Shown here: positions 12,438 through 19,953 of the stretch, piece by piece | Layout of the letters: each line of letters starts with the position of its first letter | Position numbering within the stretch: position 1 is the stretch's first letter | Origin: a virus | Strand: one strand, 5' to 3' | Virus record (IMG/VR): IMGVR_UViG_3300047548_001346 | Span: 1-21,383 of that record | Length of the DNA stretch: 21,383 nt | The notes under the pieces: generated by a model | What the model saw: the letters and a program-made list of their open reading frames with translations, nothing else | The model's database searches: none | What the model was told of the DNA's origin: nothing | Position numbers and translations under genes: made by a program

Positions 12438-13120
12438 TTAAATCTACCCTTTTCATCTTTATTCATTTTTAATCTTCCCAATTTCCATCCTTCTGGACAC
12501 TTATCTTTGTAAGTTTCTTTTATATCATTATTATACCATTTTTTATTTTTAGCAGCTTTTTTTGGAACTTTTATCATACCATATGTATTGTTACCTATAA
12601 AAGGTTCCGGATCAATTCCATTTTTATAAAACTTATTATAAAGGTGATATGAAATTCCTGTATATTTTTTTAATTCATCATAACCAATATATAAATTACC
12701 TTTGTATTCAATGGTTTTTAATTTTTTCTTTCTTATATTATCTTTATGTTTTTCACTTTTAGAAACATTTTTACGAGATTTACTCATTTTCATTTTAGAT
12801 TCGACTGTATGTTTCATTCCAGTATGATCTAAAGAATTTTGAATAGCAAATTTTCTTTTAACCCATCCATATGATTTATTATTTCTATTACCCATCATAT
12901 TAGCTGCATAAATTAATTTAGGTTCGTTTGGGTATATTTTAATTAATAACAAATGACATATGTAATGTTCTTCTGGTAACAAATGAACAAGATTATCTTC
13001 GTCATCAGTTCCATTCATACATTTTGGGATGATATGATGACGCTCATAATATGTTTGTTCATTTGTTACTCTATTTTTTGCTTTTTGTATTAAAGTTTCA
13101 TAGATTTTTTTATAATTCAT
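12434..13120 (-). CDS. HNH homing endonuclease inserted next to nrdA
   Basis: 228 aa. 'YERHHIIPKCMNGTDDEDNLVHLLPEEHYICHLL' (partly H28-H29, N43, H52) is a textbook HNH core of the phage free-standing type. Downstream a lysine/serine-rich region (about 104-134) looks like a NUMOD-type DNA-binding linker, and the C-terminal 'YDELKKYTGISYHLYNKFY' a small helix-turn-helix-like segment. Placement between nrdA and downstream nrd-operon genes parallels T4 mobE, which lies between nrdA and nrdB. It has its own TATAAATA octamer, and its ribosome site and start codon lie in an 11-bp hairpin. Base composition is more AT-rich than the neighbouring nrdA, consistent with later insertion. Confidence 0.9.
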   Translation of the reverse strand: MNYKKIYETLIQKAKNRVTNEQTYYERHHIIPKCMNGTDDEDNLVHLLPEEHYICHLLLIKIYPNEPKLIYAANMMGNRNNKSYGWVKRKFAIQNSLDHTGMKHTVESKMKMSKSRKNVSKSEKHKDNIRKKKLKTIEYKGNLYIGYDELKKYTGISYHLYNKFYKNGIDPEPFIGNNTYGMIKVPKKAAKNKKWYNNDIKETYKDKCPEGWKLGRLKMNKDEKGRFK

Positions 13121-13154
13121 AAATACGTACTCCTTGCCGTCATACGTATTTATA
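13119..13154 (-). promoter_or_regulatory. Late-type promoter forming one arm of a start-masking hairpin (nrd-linked HNH)
   Basis: TATAAATA on the minus strand at 13154-13147 overlaps ATAAATACGTA (13153-13143), which pairs perfectly over 11 bases with TACGTATTTAT (13129-13119). The AAGGAG ribosome site is in the 13-base loop and the AUG is at the foot of the stem. Here the promoter itself is the masking arm, so RNA started at the octamer loses most of it. The same logic controls T4 I-TevI. Confidence 0.7.
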
Positions 13155-13165
13155 TAATAGAAAGT

Positions 13166-15466
13166 TTAAATAGTACAAGAATCACAATTTTCTTGGTCTA
13201 TTTCTCCAGCTTTAAGCTCTCCTCTAGAATTAAGTTCAAGTTCACCTGCACCATCCATAACATTCATATAATAGAGTTGTTTTCCACCATACTTATAAAA
13301 CATCAACATGTGCTTTAACATTTCACTCATCGGAATCTTTTCTTCTTCATAGAACTTGGGGTTGTATGAAGTGTTGACCGAAATGCCTTGGTCGATAAAC
13401 TTTTGGAGAACAGCGCAGATCTTGAGATAACCTTCTGGCGATTTCTGATCCCAAAGCAAGTCATACTTATTCTTGAGCTTGCGAACTTCGGGAACCACTT
13501 GCTTAAGAACACCATCTTTGCTCTGCTTAACGGATACCAACGAGCGTGGAGGTTCAATTCCATTTGTCGCATTTGAGATCTGAGCTGATGTCTCTGATGG
13601 CATGAGAGCCATGAGTGTAGAGTTCCTAATACCGAACTGTTGTGCATCCTTTCGAAGAGCATCCCAGTCAAATCGATATGTTGGCGACGCCAATTCATCC
13701 ACTTCTTTTTTGTACGTATCGATTGGCATGATACCCTTTGCATACTTAGTTTCTCCACTCTTAGGACATGCACCCTTTTCCTTTGCAAGATCAACAGATG
13801 CCTTGATTAAATAATACGCCCAACCTTCAGTATACCCATGAAGACGATTTAACCCATCATGATCAATATTAGAATAATTGAGATCATTGCGAGCAAGCCA
13901 GTAAGCGAGATTAATAATACCAACTCCAAGAGGGCGCCGATCCATAGTAGAACGCTTGGCGGCTCTAACAGGGTAGTCTTGATAGTCAAGTAGCTCATCG
14001 AGAGCCCGCACAGCAAGAGTACAAGGGCGCTCAAAGTCAGAAGGATCACGAATCTTGCCCCAGTTGATTGCTGCTAATGTACATAGTGAAATTTCTCCTT
14101 CTTCATCCTTAACATCATTCAATGGCTTTGTTGGGAGATTAATTTCACAGCAAAGGTTTGATTGACGAATAGGCGCAACTTCCTTAACGAATGAACCATG
14201 ATCATTAGCATGGTCAACGTTCATAAGATATATACGTCCTGTATCCTTACGTTCCTGCATGAATGCTGAAAACAAATCAATAGCGGGAATTTGTTTCTTT
14301 CTGATTCTGGAAGAACGTTCATACTTTTCGTAGAGCTCACGAAACTTTTCTGTGTTAGTGAAGAAACTATCGTACAAATCTGGTACGTCGCTAGGGCTGA
14401 AAAGAGTAATAACGCCCCCAGAAAGAAGACGTTCATACATAACCTTGTTGAATTGTACGCCATAATCCAATCCCCTAATACGATTATCCTCAGTACCCTT
14501 GTTATTCTTCAGAACAAGAAGATCTTCTACTTCCAGATGCCAAATAGGATAATATAGAGTTGCTGCACCGCCTCGGACACCTCCTTGAGAGCATGACTTA
14601 ACCGCTGACTGGAAGTGCTTGTAGAAAGGCACCACGCCAGTATGACTAGTGTCCCCGTTGCGAATAGGAGAGCCAATAGCCCTAATACGACCAGCACCGA
14701 TGCCAATACCCGCCTTTTGAGAAACGTACTTAACGATAGAAGAAGCCGTGGCATTGATTGAGTCAAGCGAGTCATCTGTCTCGATAAGAACGCAAGAGCT
14801 AAACTGCTTTTGAGGACTACGAAGACCCGCCATAATAGGAGTCGGCAACGAAATTTCAAAATTGCTTGTTGCATCATAGAAATCCTTTACCCATTGTAAA
14901 CGGGTTTCCTTTGGATAATTACGAAAGAGCACCATTGCAATGAGCATATACGCCATTTGTGGTGTTTCGTAGATCTTACCAGTTACTCGATTCTTAATTA
15001 GATACTTTCCACGAAATTGCTCCATTCCTACATAAGCAATCTTGAAATCTCTACTATGATCGACATAGCCATTAAGTACACTGAGATCATCAGCGGAATA
15101 CCAAGAAGTAATGTCTTTGTCATAATATCCCAAGTCGATAACACTGCGAATATGAGTAGCGAGATCAGGAACATTATAATCACCATAAACTTCCTTTCTA
15201 AGATGGTAATTTACAAGACGACCCGCAACATACTGATATGCAGGAACATCAACAGAAATTAAGTCTGCTGCTGCTTTAATTAATGTTTCTTGAATATCAG
15301 ATGTCTTGATACCATTATAAAATTGAATACGAGAACGAATTTCAACTTCAGATTCAGAAACGTTATTAAGGCCTTCACATGCCCAAGCTACTACTTTATG
15401 AAATTTATTTAAATCAAGAGGCTCTCTACTACCATCACGCTTTGTTACCTGAATCTGTGTCGTCAT
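13166..15466 (-). CDS. nrdA: Ribonucleotide reductase class Ia, large subunit
   Basis: 766 aa, close to E. coli (761) and T4 (754) NrdA. It reduces NDPs to dNDPs. The N-terminal region 'QVTKRDGSREPLDLNKFHKVVAWA' is the ATP-cone allosteric domain. Catalytic parts: 'FSSCVLIETDDSLDSI' (first redox Cys), 'SNLCCEINLPTKPLND' (thiyl radical Cys) and 'EISLCTLAAIN' (second redox Cys), 'YYMNVMDGAGE' with the paired tyrosines of the radical pathway, and a C-terminal CDSC pair that accepts electrons from thioredoxin or glutaredoxin (the phage encodes one at 3035-3292). GGAGAAG precedes the ATG. The start overlaps the upstream small gene by 32 bases. No intron or split is seen. Confidence 0.97.
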   Translation of the reverse strand: MTTQIQVTKRDGSREPLDLNKFHKVVAWACEGLNNVSESEVEIRSRIQFYNGIKTSDIQETLIKAAADLISVDVPAYQYVAGRLVNYHLRKEVYGDYNVPDLATHIRSVIDLGYYDKDITSWYSADDLSVLNGYVDHSRDFKIAYVGMEQFRGKYLIKNRVTGKIYETPQMAYMLIAMVLFRNYPKETRLQWVKDFYDATSNFEISLPTPIMAGLRSPQKQFSSCVLIETDDSLDSINATASSIVKYVSQKAGIGIGAGRIRAIGSPIRNGDTSHTGVVPFYKHFQSAVKSCSQGGVRGGAATLYYPIWHLEVEDLLVLKNNKGTEDNRIRGLDYGVQFNKVMYERLLSGGVITLFSPSDVPDLYDSFFTNTEKFRELYEKYERSSRIRKKQIPAIDLFSAFMQERKDTGRIYLMNVDHANDHGSFVKEVAPIRQSNLCCEINLPTKPLNDVKDEEGEISLCTLAAINWGKIRDPSDFERPCTLAVRALDELLDYQDYPVRAAKRSTMDRRPLGVGIINLAYWLARNDLNYSNIDHDGLNRLHGYTEGWAYYLIKASVDLAKEKGACPKSGETKYAKGIMPIDTYKKEVDELASPTYRFDWDALRKDAQQFGIRNSTLMALMPSETSAQISNATNGIEPPRSLVSVKQSKDGVLKQVVPEVRKLKNKYDLLWDQKSPEGYLKICAVLQKFIDQGISVNTSYNPKFYEEEKIPMSEMLKHMLMFYKYGGKQLYYMNVMDGAGELELNSRGELKAGEIDQENCDSCTI

Positions 15467-15752
15467 TTTCTTCTCCGTAATTAATTTTATTAATAAATCG
15501 TAGCTTTTGTTCTTCAGCCCATTGCTGAAGATAATCGTTGTCTTCGTTAAATATTTTTAGATATTCTTCTTTAGAAATTTCTCTATGAGAAATAATAGTT
15601 TCACCTAAATACTTTTGAGAAAATTCCTCAAAGTAGGCATCGGTATCTCTAGCAACTACTTCATCAAGAGCATGATCAATATCATCTTCTACTTCAACAA
15701 CATAACGAATACGGTGTTGCGAAATGCAATCTACCATAACAAGCTTTTTCAT
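15435..15752 (-). CDS. Conserved small phage protein, 105 aa
   Basis: Acidic protein beginning MKKLVMVDCISQHRIRYVVE. The pattern of a beta strand pair followed by 'ALDEVVARDTDAYFEEFSQKYLGETIISHREISKEEYLKIF' is one I associate with small conserved proteins next to nrdA in T4-like marine phages; no function is known. The 3' end overlaps nrdA by 32 bases and the start overlaps the stop of the upstream gene. Confidence 0.75.
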   Translation of the reverse strand: MKKLVMVDCISQHRIRYVVEVEDDIDHALDEVVARDTDAYFEEFSQKYLGETIISHREISKEEYLKIFNEDNDYLQQWAEEQKLRFINKINYGEENDDTDSGNKA

Positions 15753-16003
15753 TATATAGCCTCATATGTTTCTTCAAAAATATTTCTAGCACAAAAATAA
15801 AATTCGCCTCTAACACCTCTAATTAGGTAATCTCCGACTGCACCAGTCATTGTGCCTTCAAGAGTATATACCATCATACCAGTCATAGAACCATCAGGTC
15901 TACGTATAATATCAGACTTTGACCAAGATGCAAGTTCGTCTGCATTTTCAATGGTGATCTGACGAGCTTCAATCGGAATAGGCTTCTTTGTATAAAACGG
16001 CAT
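15752..16003 (-). CDS. Small PGDYG-type phage protein, 83 aa
   Basis: 'IPIEARQITIENADELASW' at the start and 'VGDYLIRGVRGEFYFCARNIFEETYEAI' at the end form the pattern of the PGDYG family, common single-domain proteins in phage genomes with no known function. The start overlaps the stop of the 45-aa ORF (TAATG), with AAAGGAG upstream. Its stop shares a base with the next gene's start. Confidence 0.75.
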   Translation of the reverse strand: MPFYTKKPIPIEARQITIENADELASWSKSDIIRRPDGSMTGMMVYTLEGTMTGAVGDYLIRGVRGEFYFCARNIFEETYEAI

Positions 16004-16140
16004 TACTTCTTCTCCTTTTGCTCAGTAAACTTATTAGAAGCAAACATTGTTGTGCCTTTCAATGCCTCAACACCTAAGCTTGTGATAGTTTCTGTAATTG
16101 CCTGAATTAGTGCAATCTTAACTCTATCGAAGTCAATCAT
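16003..16140 (-). CDS. Small protein, 45 aa
   Basis: Begins MIDFDRVKIALIQAITETIT and ends TEQKEKK. It has an amphipathic helix in the first half and a basic/charged tail. One-base overlaps at both ends (TGATG upstream, TAATG downstream) and an internal ribosome site for the next gene (AAAGGAG) argue that it is real. No family is recognised. Confidence 0.7.
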   Translation of the reverse strand: MIDFDRVKIALIQAITETITSLGVEALKGTTMFASNKFTEQKEKK

Positions 16141-16361
16141 CACTTAGTCTCCAATATTCTGTTCAAATCATCAAAGGTGTAACTTGTCATTGATACGCCG
16201 ATACGATCAGTTCTATGCTTATAGATGATATATCCTTTTGGATTACCATCTATATCTATGAATGGATAAAAAGAAACAACGACAGGACTTTCTTCGCCTT
16301 GAGAGTACCATTCACTAAGATGATGGGTTATCTTAACCCAATCTTCGAAAGAGTAGTTCAT
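16140..16361 (-). CDS. Small protein, 73 aa, unknown function
   Basis: Begins MNYSFEDWVKITHHLSEWYS. Central strands 'PVVVSFYPFIDIDGNPKGYIIYKH' look like a beta-hairpin domain. The ATG at 16361 overlaps the upstream stop (AAGTGATG); an in-frame GTG directly before it is the longer alternative. Early accessory cluster, function unknown. Confidence 0.7.
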   Translation of the reverse strand: MNYSFEDWVKITHHLSEWYSQGEESPVVVSFYPFIDIDGNPKGYIIYKHRTDRIGVSMTSYTFDDLNRILETK

Positions 16362-16573
16362 CACTTAACCCCAAAGTGTCGTTTGATTTTCTTTGAATAT
16401 AATAATCCCATAACATGTTCTTCTTGCTGTCCTTCGGTACAAACTTTGACACATTCTTCAACAATCAACTGAGCAAACTTCTCATAATCAAAGTCATCAT
16501 AATGAACCCAGTTCATCATTTCAAACCTTGCCCCAGCTTTCCACATAAGAGAATTGATTAGTTTTTCATTCAT
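16361..16573 (-). CDS. Small conserved phage protein, 70 aa
   Basis: 'FDYEKFAQLIVEECVKVCTEG' (about residues 29-49) is a very common motif in small early phage proteins (the FAxLIVxEC pattern), of unknown function. Start at 16573, overlapping the upstream gene by 8 bases; the following gene begins at a TGATG junction. Two cysteines in the motif helix may be coincidental. Confidence 0.75.
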   Translation of the reverse strand: MNEKLINSLMWKAGARFEMMNWVHYDDFDYEKFAQLIVEECVKVCTEGQQEEHVMGLLYSKKIKRHFGVK

Positions 16574-16790
16574 CACTGCCTACCTTTAAATCTGATGCAA
16601 GAGCATATTCAAGCATTTCAAACGCCAACTGTCTATCATAGAATTGACTTCTTGTCAATCTAGGCATCTCAATCAGAATACCAGTTGGCTTGTGACAGAG
16701 GCGGATAACTGTATTCCATCCACCAATTCCCACTCCTATACGCTGATCAATTACACGAATGTCGGTGTCCTTATACAGTTGTTCATTCAT
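16566..16790 (-). CDS. RF-1-domain-like protein with GGW in place of GGQ
   Basis: 74 aa from the ATG at 16790 (AAGGAGAAAAAGTA upstream); a longer frame to 16880 lacks a ribosome site. The region 'GVGIGGWNTVIRLCHKPTGILIE' then 'RSQFYDRQLAFEMLEYAL' follows the catalytic domain of class I release factors and ArfB/ICT1 (GxGGQxxN...VRxxHxPTGIxxxxxxxRSQxxNRxxAxxxL). Visible: GGW (23-25), N26, HKPTGI (33-38), RSQ (47-49). The catalytic Gln is Trp, so peptidyl-tRNA hydrolysis by the known mechanism is unlikely; it may bind ribosomes or tRNA. There is no codon-recognition domain. The fold assignment is by eye. Confidence 0.65.
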   Translation of the reverse strand: MNEQLYKDTDIRVIDQRIGVGIGGWNTVIRLCHKPTGILIEMPRLTRSQFYDRQLAFEMLEYALASDLKVGSDE

Positions 16791-16972
16791 TACTTTTTCT
16801 CCTTCAGCAGAGATCCAAAGTTGTAACAGGCAATCAAAAAAAGAGCTATAATGAATACTATCGCAATATAATATGGCCATGTAACCAAAAGAATGGTGAA
16901 CAAAGCAAATACGATTGTCAAAGGTGTGACAACTAAAAGACCCAACAACAACGTCTTTATAAGATCAATCAT
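16790..16972 (-). CDS. Small membrane protein with two transmembrane helices, 60 aa
   Basis: Begins MIDLIKTLLLGLLVVTPLTI. Hydrophobic segments about residues 5-31 and 33-50, with a basic C-terminal tail (LLKEKK). Located among early genes between two soluble small proteins. AAGTGATG junction at its start (16972). Possible membrane-active early protein; no family recognised. Confidence 0.7.
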   Translation of the reverse strand: MIDLIKTLLLGLLVVTPLTIVFALFTILLVTWPYYIAIVFIIALFLIACYNFGSLLKEKK

Positions 16973-16984
16973 CACTTCTCTCCA
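16970..16984 (-). repeat. Junction repeat copy 1 (stop/SD/start cassette)
   Basis: Plus-strand CATCACTTCTCTCCA. On the minus strand it carries the GGAGAG ribosome site, the codons for the last residues GEK, the TGA stop and the ATG of the next gene. Identical copies are at 17224-17238 and 17684-17698. Confidence 0.8.
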
Positions 16985-17226
16985 TACTTCATTAGATCAG
17001 CCAATGAAACACTAGTCAGATTAATTGATTTCATTATATCACTATATGTCTTTCCTTTAGCACTATCAAAATTATAAACAGTTTTTGGTTGACCTTGAAG
17101 AGATGTTACTATTTCATTCTTAAAAAGATCAACATCCACAACACGTTTACCTTGTATAAAGGGTTGAAGATGTCTTACAGATTGTATCTTATAGCAGATG
17201 ATCGCCCATTGTTGTTTGGTAATCAT
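16972..17226 (-). CDS. Small protein, 84 aa, unknown function
   Basis: Begins MITKQQWAIICYKIQSVRHL and ends DLMKYGEK. The C-terminal half 'TVYNFDSAKGKTYSDIMKSINLTSVSLADLM' looks helical. Start and stop both lie in copies of a 15-base junction repeat. Function unknown. Confidence 0.7.
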   Translation of the reverse strand: MITKQQWAIICYKIQSVRHLQPFIQGKRVVDVDLFKNEIVTSLQGQPKTVYNFDSAKGKTYSDIMKSINLTSVSLADLMKYGEK

Positions 17227-17238
17227 CACTTCTCTCCA
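17224..17238 (-). repeat. Junction repeat copy 2 (stop/SD/start cassette)
   Basis: Second identical copy of CATCACTTCTCTCCA, joining the 76-aa and 84-aa genes. Confidence 0.8.
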
Positions 17239-17456
17239 ACAGTATCAACCACAAAAGCAGAACCATCATCAAGAACAGTCGTTTTGGTACCCGTCATATA
17301 ATCATGCATTGCCATCATAGCATTTGCAAACCAACCTACCATGTAACTCTCGTCACGAAAAGCATCACGATCTAGGTCTTTAGTAAACTCAATAAACAAC
17401 TTTGCCCATGCCATCGCATCAGGATTTGTGTGAATGCTCATATCATAGTCAGTCAT
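17226..17456 (-). CDS. Small conserved phage protein, 76 aa
   Basis: 'NPDAMAWAKLFIEFTKDLDRD' and 'MVGWFANAMMAMHDYMTG' form a pattern widely seen in small early phage proteins; function unknown. The ATG overlaps the upstream stop (ATGA). It ends GEK within a junction repeat copy. Confidence 0.75.
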   Translation of the reverse strand: MTDYDMSIHTNPDAMAWAKLFIEFTKDLDRDAFRDESYMVGWFANAMMAMHDYMTGTKTTVLDDGSAFVVDTVGEK

Positions 17457-17686
17457 GGCGCAATTCCCTTATCCCATCCATAAGTTTCAGGACCATCTTC
17501 ACCATCTTTATATGCTGAAATTAGTTCATCGTAATATGGACCAGCAAGGGCACGAACAGCCTGATCGATTACCCATGCCTTGTGATGAGCGCCATCAGTT
17601 TGTCCATATTCTAGTAGAATGGATAGTGCTAACCTAGCATCATCATGGCTATTCTCAAAAATTTTATCAAAGATTTCTTCGTTCAT
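17453..17686 (-). CDS. Small conserved phage protein, 77 aa
   Basis: 'HHKAWVIDQAVRALAGPYYDELI' and the C-terminal 'DGEDGPETYGWDKGIAP' are typical of a very widespread small phage protein family of unknown function (the AWVIDQ...W..GIAP type). Its start lies in copy 3 of the junction repeat directly after thyX. Confidence 0.78.
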   Translation of the reverse strand: MNEEIFDKIFENSHDDARLALSILLEYGQTDGAHHKAWVIDQAVRALAGPYYDELISAYKDGEDGPETYGWDKGIAP

Positions 17687-17698
17687 CACTTCTCTCCA
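17684..17698 (-). repeat. Junction repeat copy 3 (stop/SD/start cassette)
   Basis: Third identical copy of CATCACTTCTCTCCA, joining thyX to the 77-aa gene. Confidence 0.8.
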
Positions 17699-18369
17699 AG
17701 ATCAAGACAATCCTTTAGCGACGGAAACACTTCAGTGATCTGATACCAAGCATCAAGAGCAACTTCACGATGTTCCTTCTGTGTTTCTGGTCCCATACGC
17801 AACTGGCAGTAGTGAATCCAAGAACGCAAAGTACCATTCATATACATGCGAGAAACAGTCAGACCTTCAGGCAGAACAGCACGAGCCTGTTCCTTGGCGA
17901 TATTATTCCATGTCGCCCAATTGTATGCTTCTTGTGCCGCATCAATTACCTTTTGTTGCACTTCTTCCCATCTTTCGGTTAAAGGTGTATCTTGAGCAAT
18001 TTCGATGCTGTTCTGACGGTTCTTCATGTCTTGAAGACGAGCTTCACGAGTAACGAAACCTAAGTCCTTAGTAGGATCAGCATAACGCTGAGAGAACTCT
18101 TGGAATGAGAACGATCTGTGACGGAGAATCTGACGAGCAATATCACGAGTCGTCTCAATTTCCATCACAATATTTACCATCTCAAACGGCGACCAATGTT
18201 TGTGCTTTGCGAGATACCGCAGCAACTTGGTTGCAGTCAACGTGTTACTCTGATTAGAAGGATTAGAAACACGTGCTACGTATGCAATAAATTCATCAAC
18301 CTGCAACCATGCACCATTTTCATTCTCAATCCATGGCTGGGTGACAGCAATAATCTTAGCAGTATTCAT
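17686..18369 (-). CDS. thyX: FAD-dependent thymidylate synthase ThyX
   Basis: 227 aa. The signature RHRx7S is present as R83-H84-R85...S93 in 'ILRHRSFSFQEFSQRY'. Upstream 'KHKHWSPFEMVNIVMEIETTRDIARQ' is the substrate- and FAD-binding helix region, and 'YMNGTLRSWIHYCQLRMGPETQKEHREVA' the C-terminal active-site part. It converts dUMP to dTMP using FAD and methylene-folate, complementing the phage ribonucleotide reductase for dNTP supply. It replaces the classical T4 td (ThyA). The start overlaps the upstream stop as ATGA. Confidence 0.96.
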   Translation of the reverse strand: MNTAKIIAVTQPWIENENGAWLQVDEFIAYVARVSNPSNQSNTLTATKLLRYLAKHKHWSPFEMVNIVMEIETTRDIARQILRHRSFSFQEFSQRYADPTKDLGFVTREARLQDMKNRQNSIEIAQDTPLTERWEEVQQKVIDAAQEAYNWATWNNIAKEQARAVLPEGLTVSRMYMNGTLRSWIHYCQLRMGPETQKEHREVALDAWYQITEVFPSLKDCLDLGEK

Positions 18370-18620
18370 TCATTTACCTTTCCACTAATACCATATAAAT
18401 CAGGAATAATTCTTTCTAACTGTATAAGAGCTTCCTTGATATTTCCTCTTTTATACCAATCAATTACTTCTTGAAGAAGTTCAAGAGACACTTCCTCTTC
18501 CTCTTCCTCTTCATATTCACTTACCTTCACATGTAATCCTCGTAATTTTAACTCATCAATCAATTCATCATCATTAAAATCATTTAGATCGACTTCAATG
18601 TATTTACTTACGATTGGCAT
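18366..18620 (-). CDS. Small acidic protein, 84 aa
   Basis: Starts MPIVSKYIEVDLNDFNDDEL; this ATG has AAGGA upstream at 7-8 bases, better than an in-frame extension to 18653 that overlaps the upstream gene. 'EVDLNDFNDDELIDELKLRGL' followed by a glutamate run (EYEEEEEEE) and a helical C-terminus. I have seen the first motif in small conserved T4-like cyanophage proteins; the function is not known. Co-transcribed with primase and thyX. Confidence 0.7.
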   Translation of the reverse strand: MPIVSKYIEVDLNDFNDDELIDELKLRGLHVKVSEYEEEEEEEVSLELLQEVIDWYKRGNIKEALIQLERIIPDLYGISGKVNE

Positions 18621-18624
18621 ATCA

Positions 18625-18888
18625 TCATCCTTTGAGTTGATATTTAGATTCAACTTCCTTGACTAGATTATTGCTACTATTATGCAGTGATACAATATAT
18701 TCTGCAATGTGAGGACTTTCAACTGTACATAGAATTTCGTTTGTTTTCTTATTATATATTTCAATAGACGAACCATTAGGCCAACGATATAGCCAAACAG
18801 AATCGTCATTGTTAGTCAGTGTCTTAAAAGTTTTAAGATGACGCATCATATAAAACAAGTCATTTTCCATCTTAACAAGTTTTTCCAT
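18625..18888 (-). CDS. Small protein, 87 aa, unknown function
   Basis: Begins MEKLVKMENDLFYMMRHLKT. 'DDSVWLYRWPNGSSIEIYNKKTNEILCTVESPHIAEYIVSLHN' looks like a small beta-sheet then helix. Start overlaps the primase stop (TGATG), GGAG upstream. No family recognised. Confidence 0.7.
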   Translation of the reverse strand: MEKLVKMENDLFYMMRHLKTFKTLTNNDDSVWLYRWPNGSSIEIYNKKTNEILCTVESPHIAEYIVSLHNSSNNLVKEVESKYQLKG

Positions 18889-19910
18889 CACACTTTACTC
18901 CATTTTGTAAGAGCGAGCTTTGCCGCTAAATCACGATATGTGTTTGAATCAATAATATGCTTAATAAATTCAGAAGATAACCCAGCAAGGATCATATCAT
19001 TAATATCTTTATGATTCATGTTTTCTGGCCATATGCATACATTATAACCATTCATGATAGCCTTGTCAAGTTTCTGTTTGGTTTCTTTTGATCTAGGTTC
19101 GTTGTCATAGATGATAACTGCATTTTCTTTGTTAAAAGATCCCAAAGAAGCAACAATATCACCACCAGCACTTGCCACTGAATTTTTTACGAACATAGAA
19201 TCAAATGGACCTTCAAACACATAATACTTTTTATCAAAGTTACATGTATCAATACCATATACAACAGGTGTAGAATCATCTAATACAATTGTTATATATT
19301 TCGATTTTGATTTAGGATTTAATGATCTTCCTTGATATGCATGTAATTTTTGATTTTTATCAATGAATGGAATCAATAATCTTGTTTCATCAAACTTTAA
19401 TCCATCTGTATCAAATTTGTCAGGAATCAATTCATTTGTCCATGTCATGAAATTAGGACATGAAAACAACTTTGCATGATACGGTGTTGGTAACTTTCTA
19501 CCATCAACATATTGTTTAATCTTATTGTCTAGAGATAACTGAGATACTTTTTTTAGATTTTTTAATGGTGATGATGAAATAAAAGCTTTAGGCTTTAACT
19601 TTTCAACGAACTGCTCATATTCAATCTGATCAGGTGTTTTTGATTCTTGAAGTTTCTCTAACCTATACTGATTGTATAGAGTTTGATCAACATTTTTTAA
19701 GAAATTAGGAAAGGAGTGATGGGTTTCACAATTAAAGCAATGATATCTAAATGAACCCTTATCACCCGAATATATCCATCCTCTTGCTTTTGTTTTAGAT
19801 GTTTGACTATCACCACAAATAGGACATCTAAAATTGTAACTATTATTTCTACGCTTGAACCTATCTAGCCTTGTAGATAGTAAGCCAATGTACTTTGATT
19901 CCAACCACAT
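18888..19910 (-). CDS. 61: DNA primase, T4 gp61-like
   Basis: 340 aa, almost the length of T4 gp61 (342). N-terminal zinc finger: 'FRCPICGDS' and 'YHCFNCETHHSF' (two CxxC pairs). The Toprim catalytic core shows 'YYVFEGPFDSMFV' (conserved Glu) and 'NAVIIYDNEPRSKET' (Asp), with the DNEPR motif typical of the T4-type primases. It makes RNA primers on the lagging strand together with the phage helicase, which is not in this window. AGGAG lies 5 bases before the ATG at 19910; a GTG codon directly before would be the longer option. It is the first gene after the sigma70-type promoter at 19954-19981. Confidence 0.95.
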   Translation of the reverse strand: MWLESKYIGLLSTRLDRFKRRNNSYNFRCPICGDSQTSKTKARGWIYSGDKGSFRYHCFNCETHHSFPNFLKNVDQTLYNQYRLEKLQESKTPDQIEYEQFVEKLKPKAFISSSPLKNLKKVSQLSLDNKIKQYVDGRKLPTPYHAKLFSCPNFMTWTNELIPDKFDTDGLKFDETRLLIPFIDKNQKLHAYQGRSLNPKSKSKYITIVLDDSTPVVYGIDTCNFDKKYYVFEGPFDSMFVKNSVASAGGDIVASLGSFNKENAVIIYDNEPRSKETKQKLDKAIMNGYNVCIWPENMNHKDINDMILAGLSSEFIKHIIDSNTYRDLAAKLALTKWSKV

Positions 19911-19953
19911 CACAGCTCCTAATAATAGCTAATATATCATTCCGATACAAATA

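Noticed and set aside
13327-14877. Several long ORFs in other frames under nrdA
   Set aside because: They follow the nrdA reading frame in shadow, have low-complexity or implausible compositions and no ribosome sites; nrdA explains the region.
17770-18474. Plus-strand ORFs opposite thyX
   Set aside because: Antisense shadows; no start signals and the compositions look non-coding.
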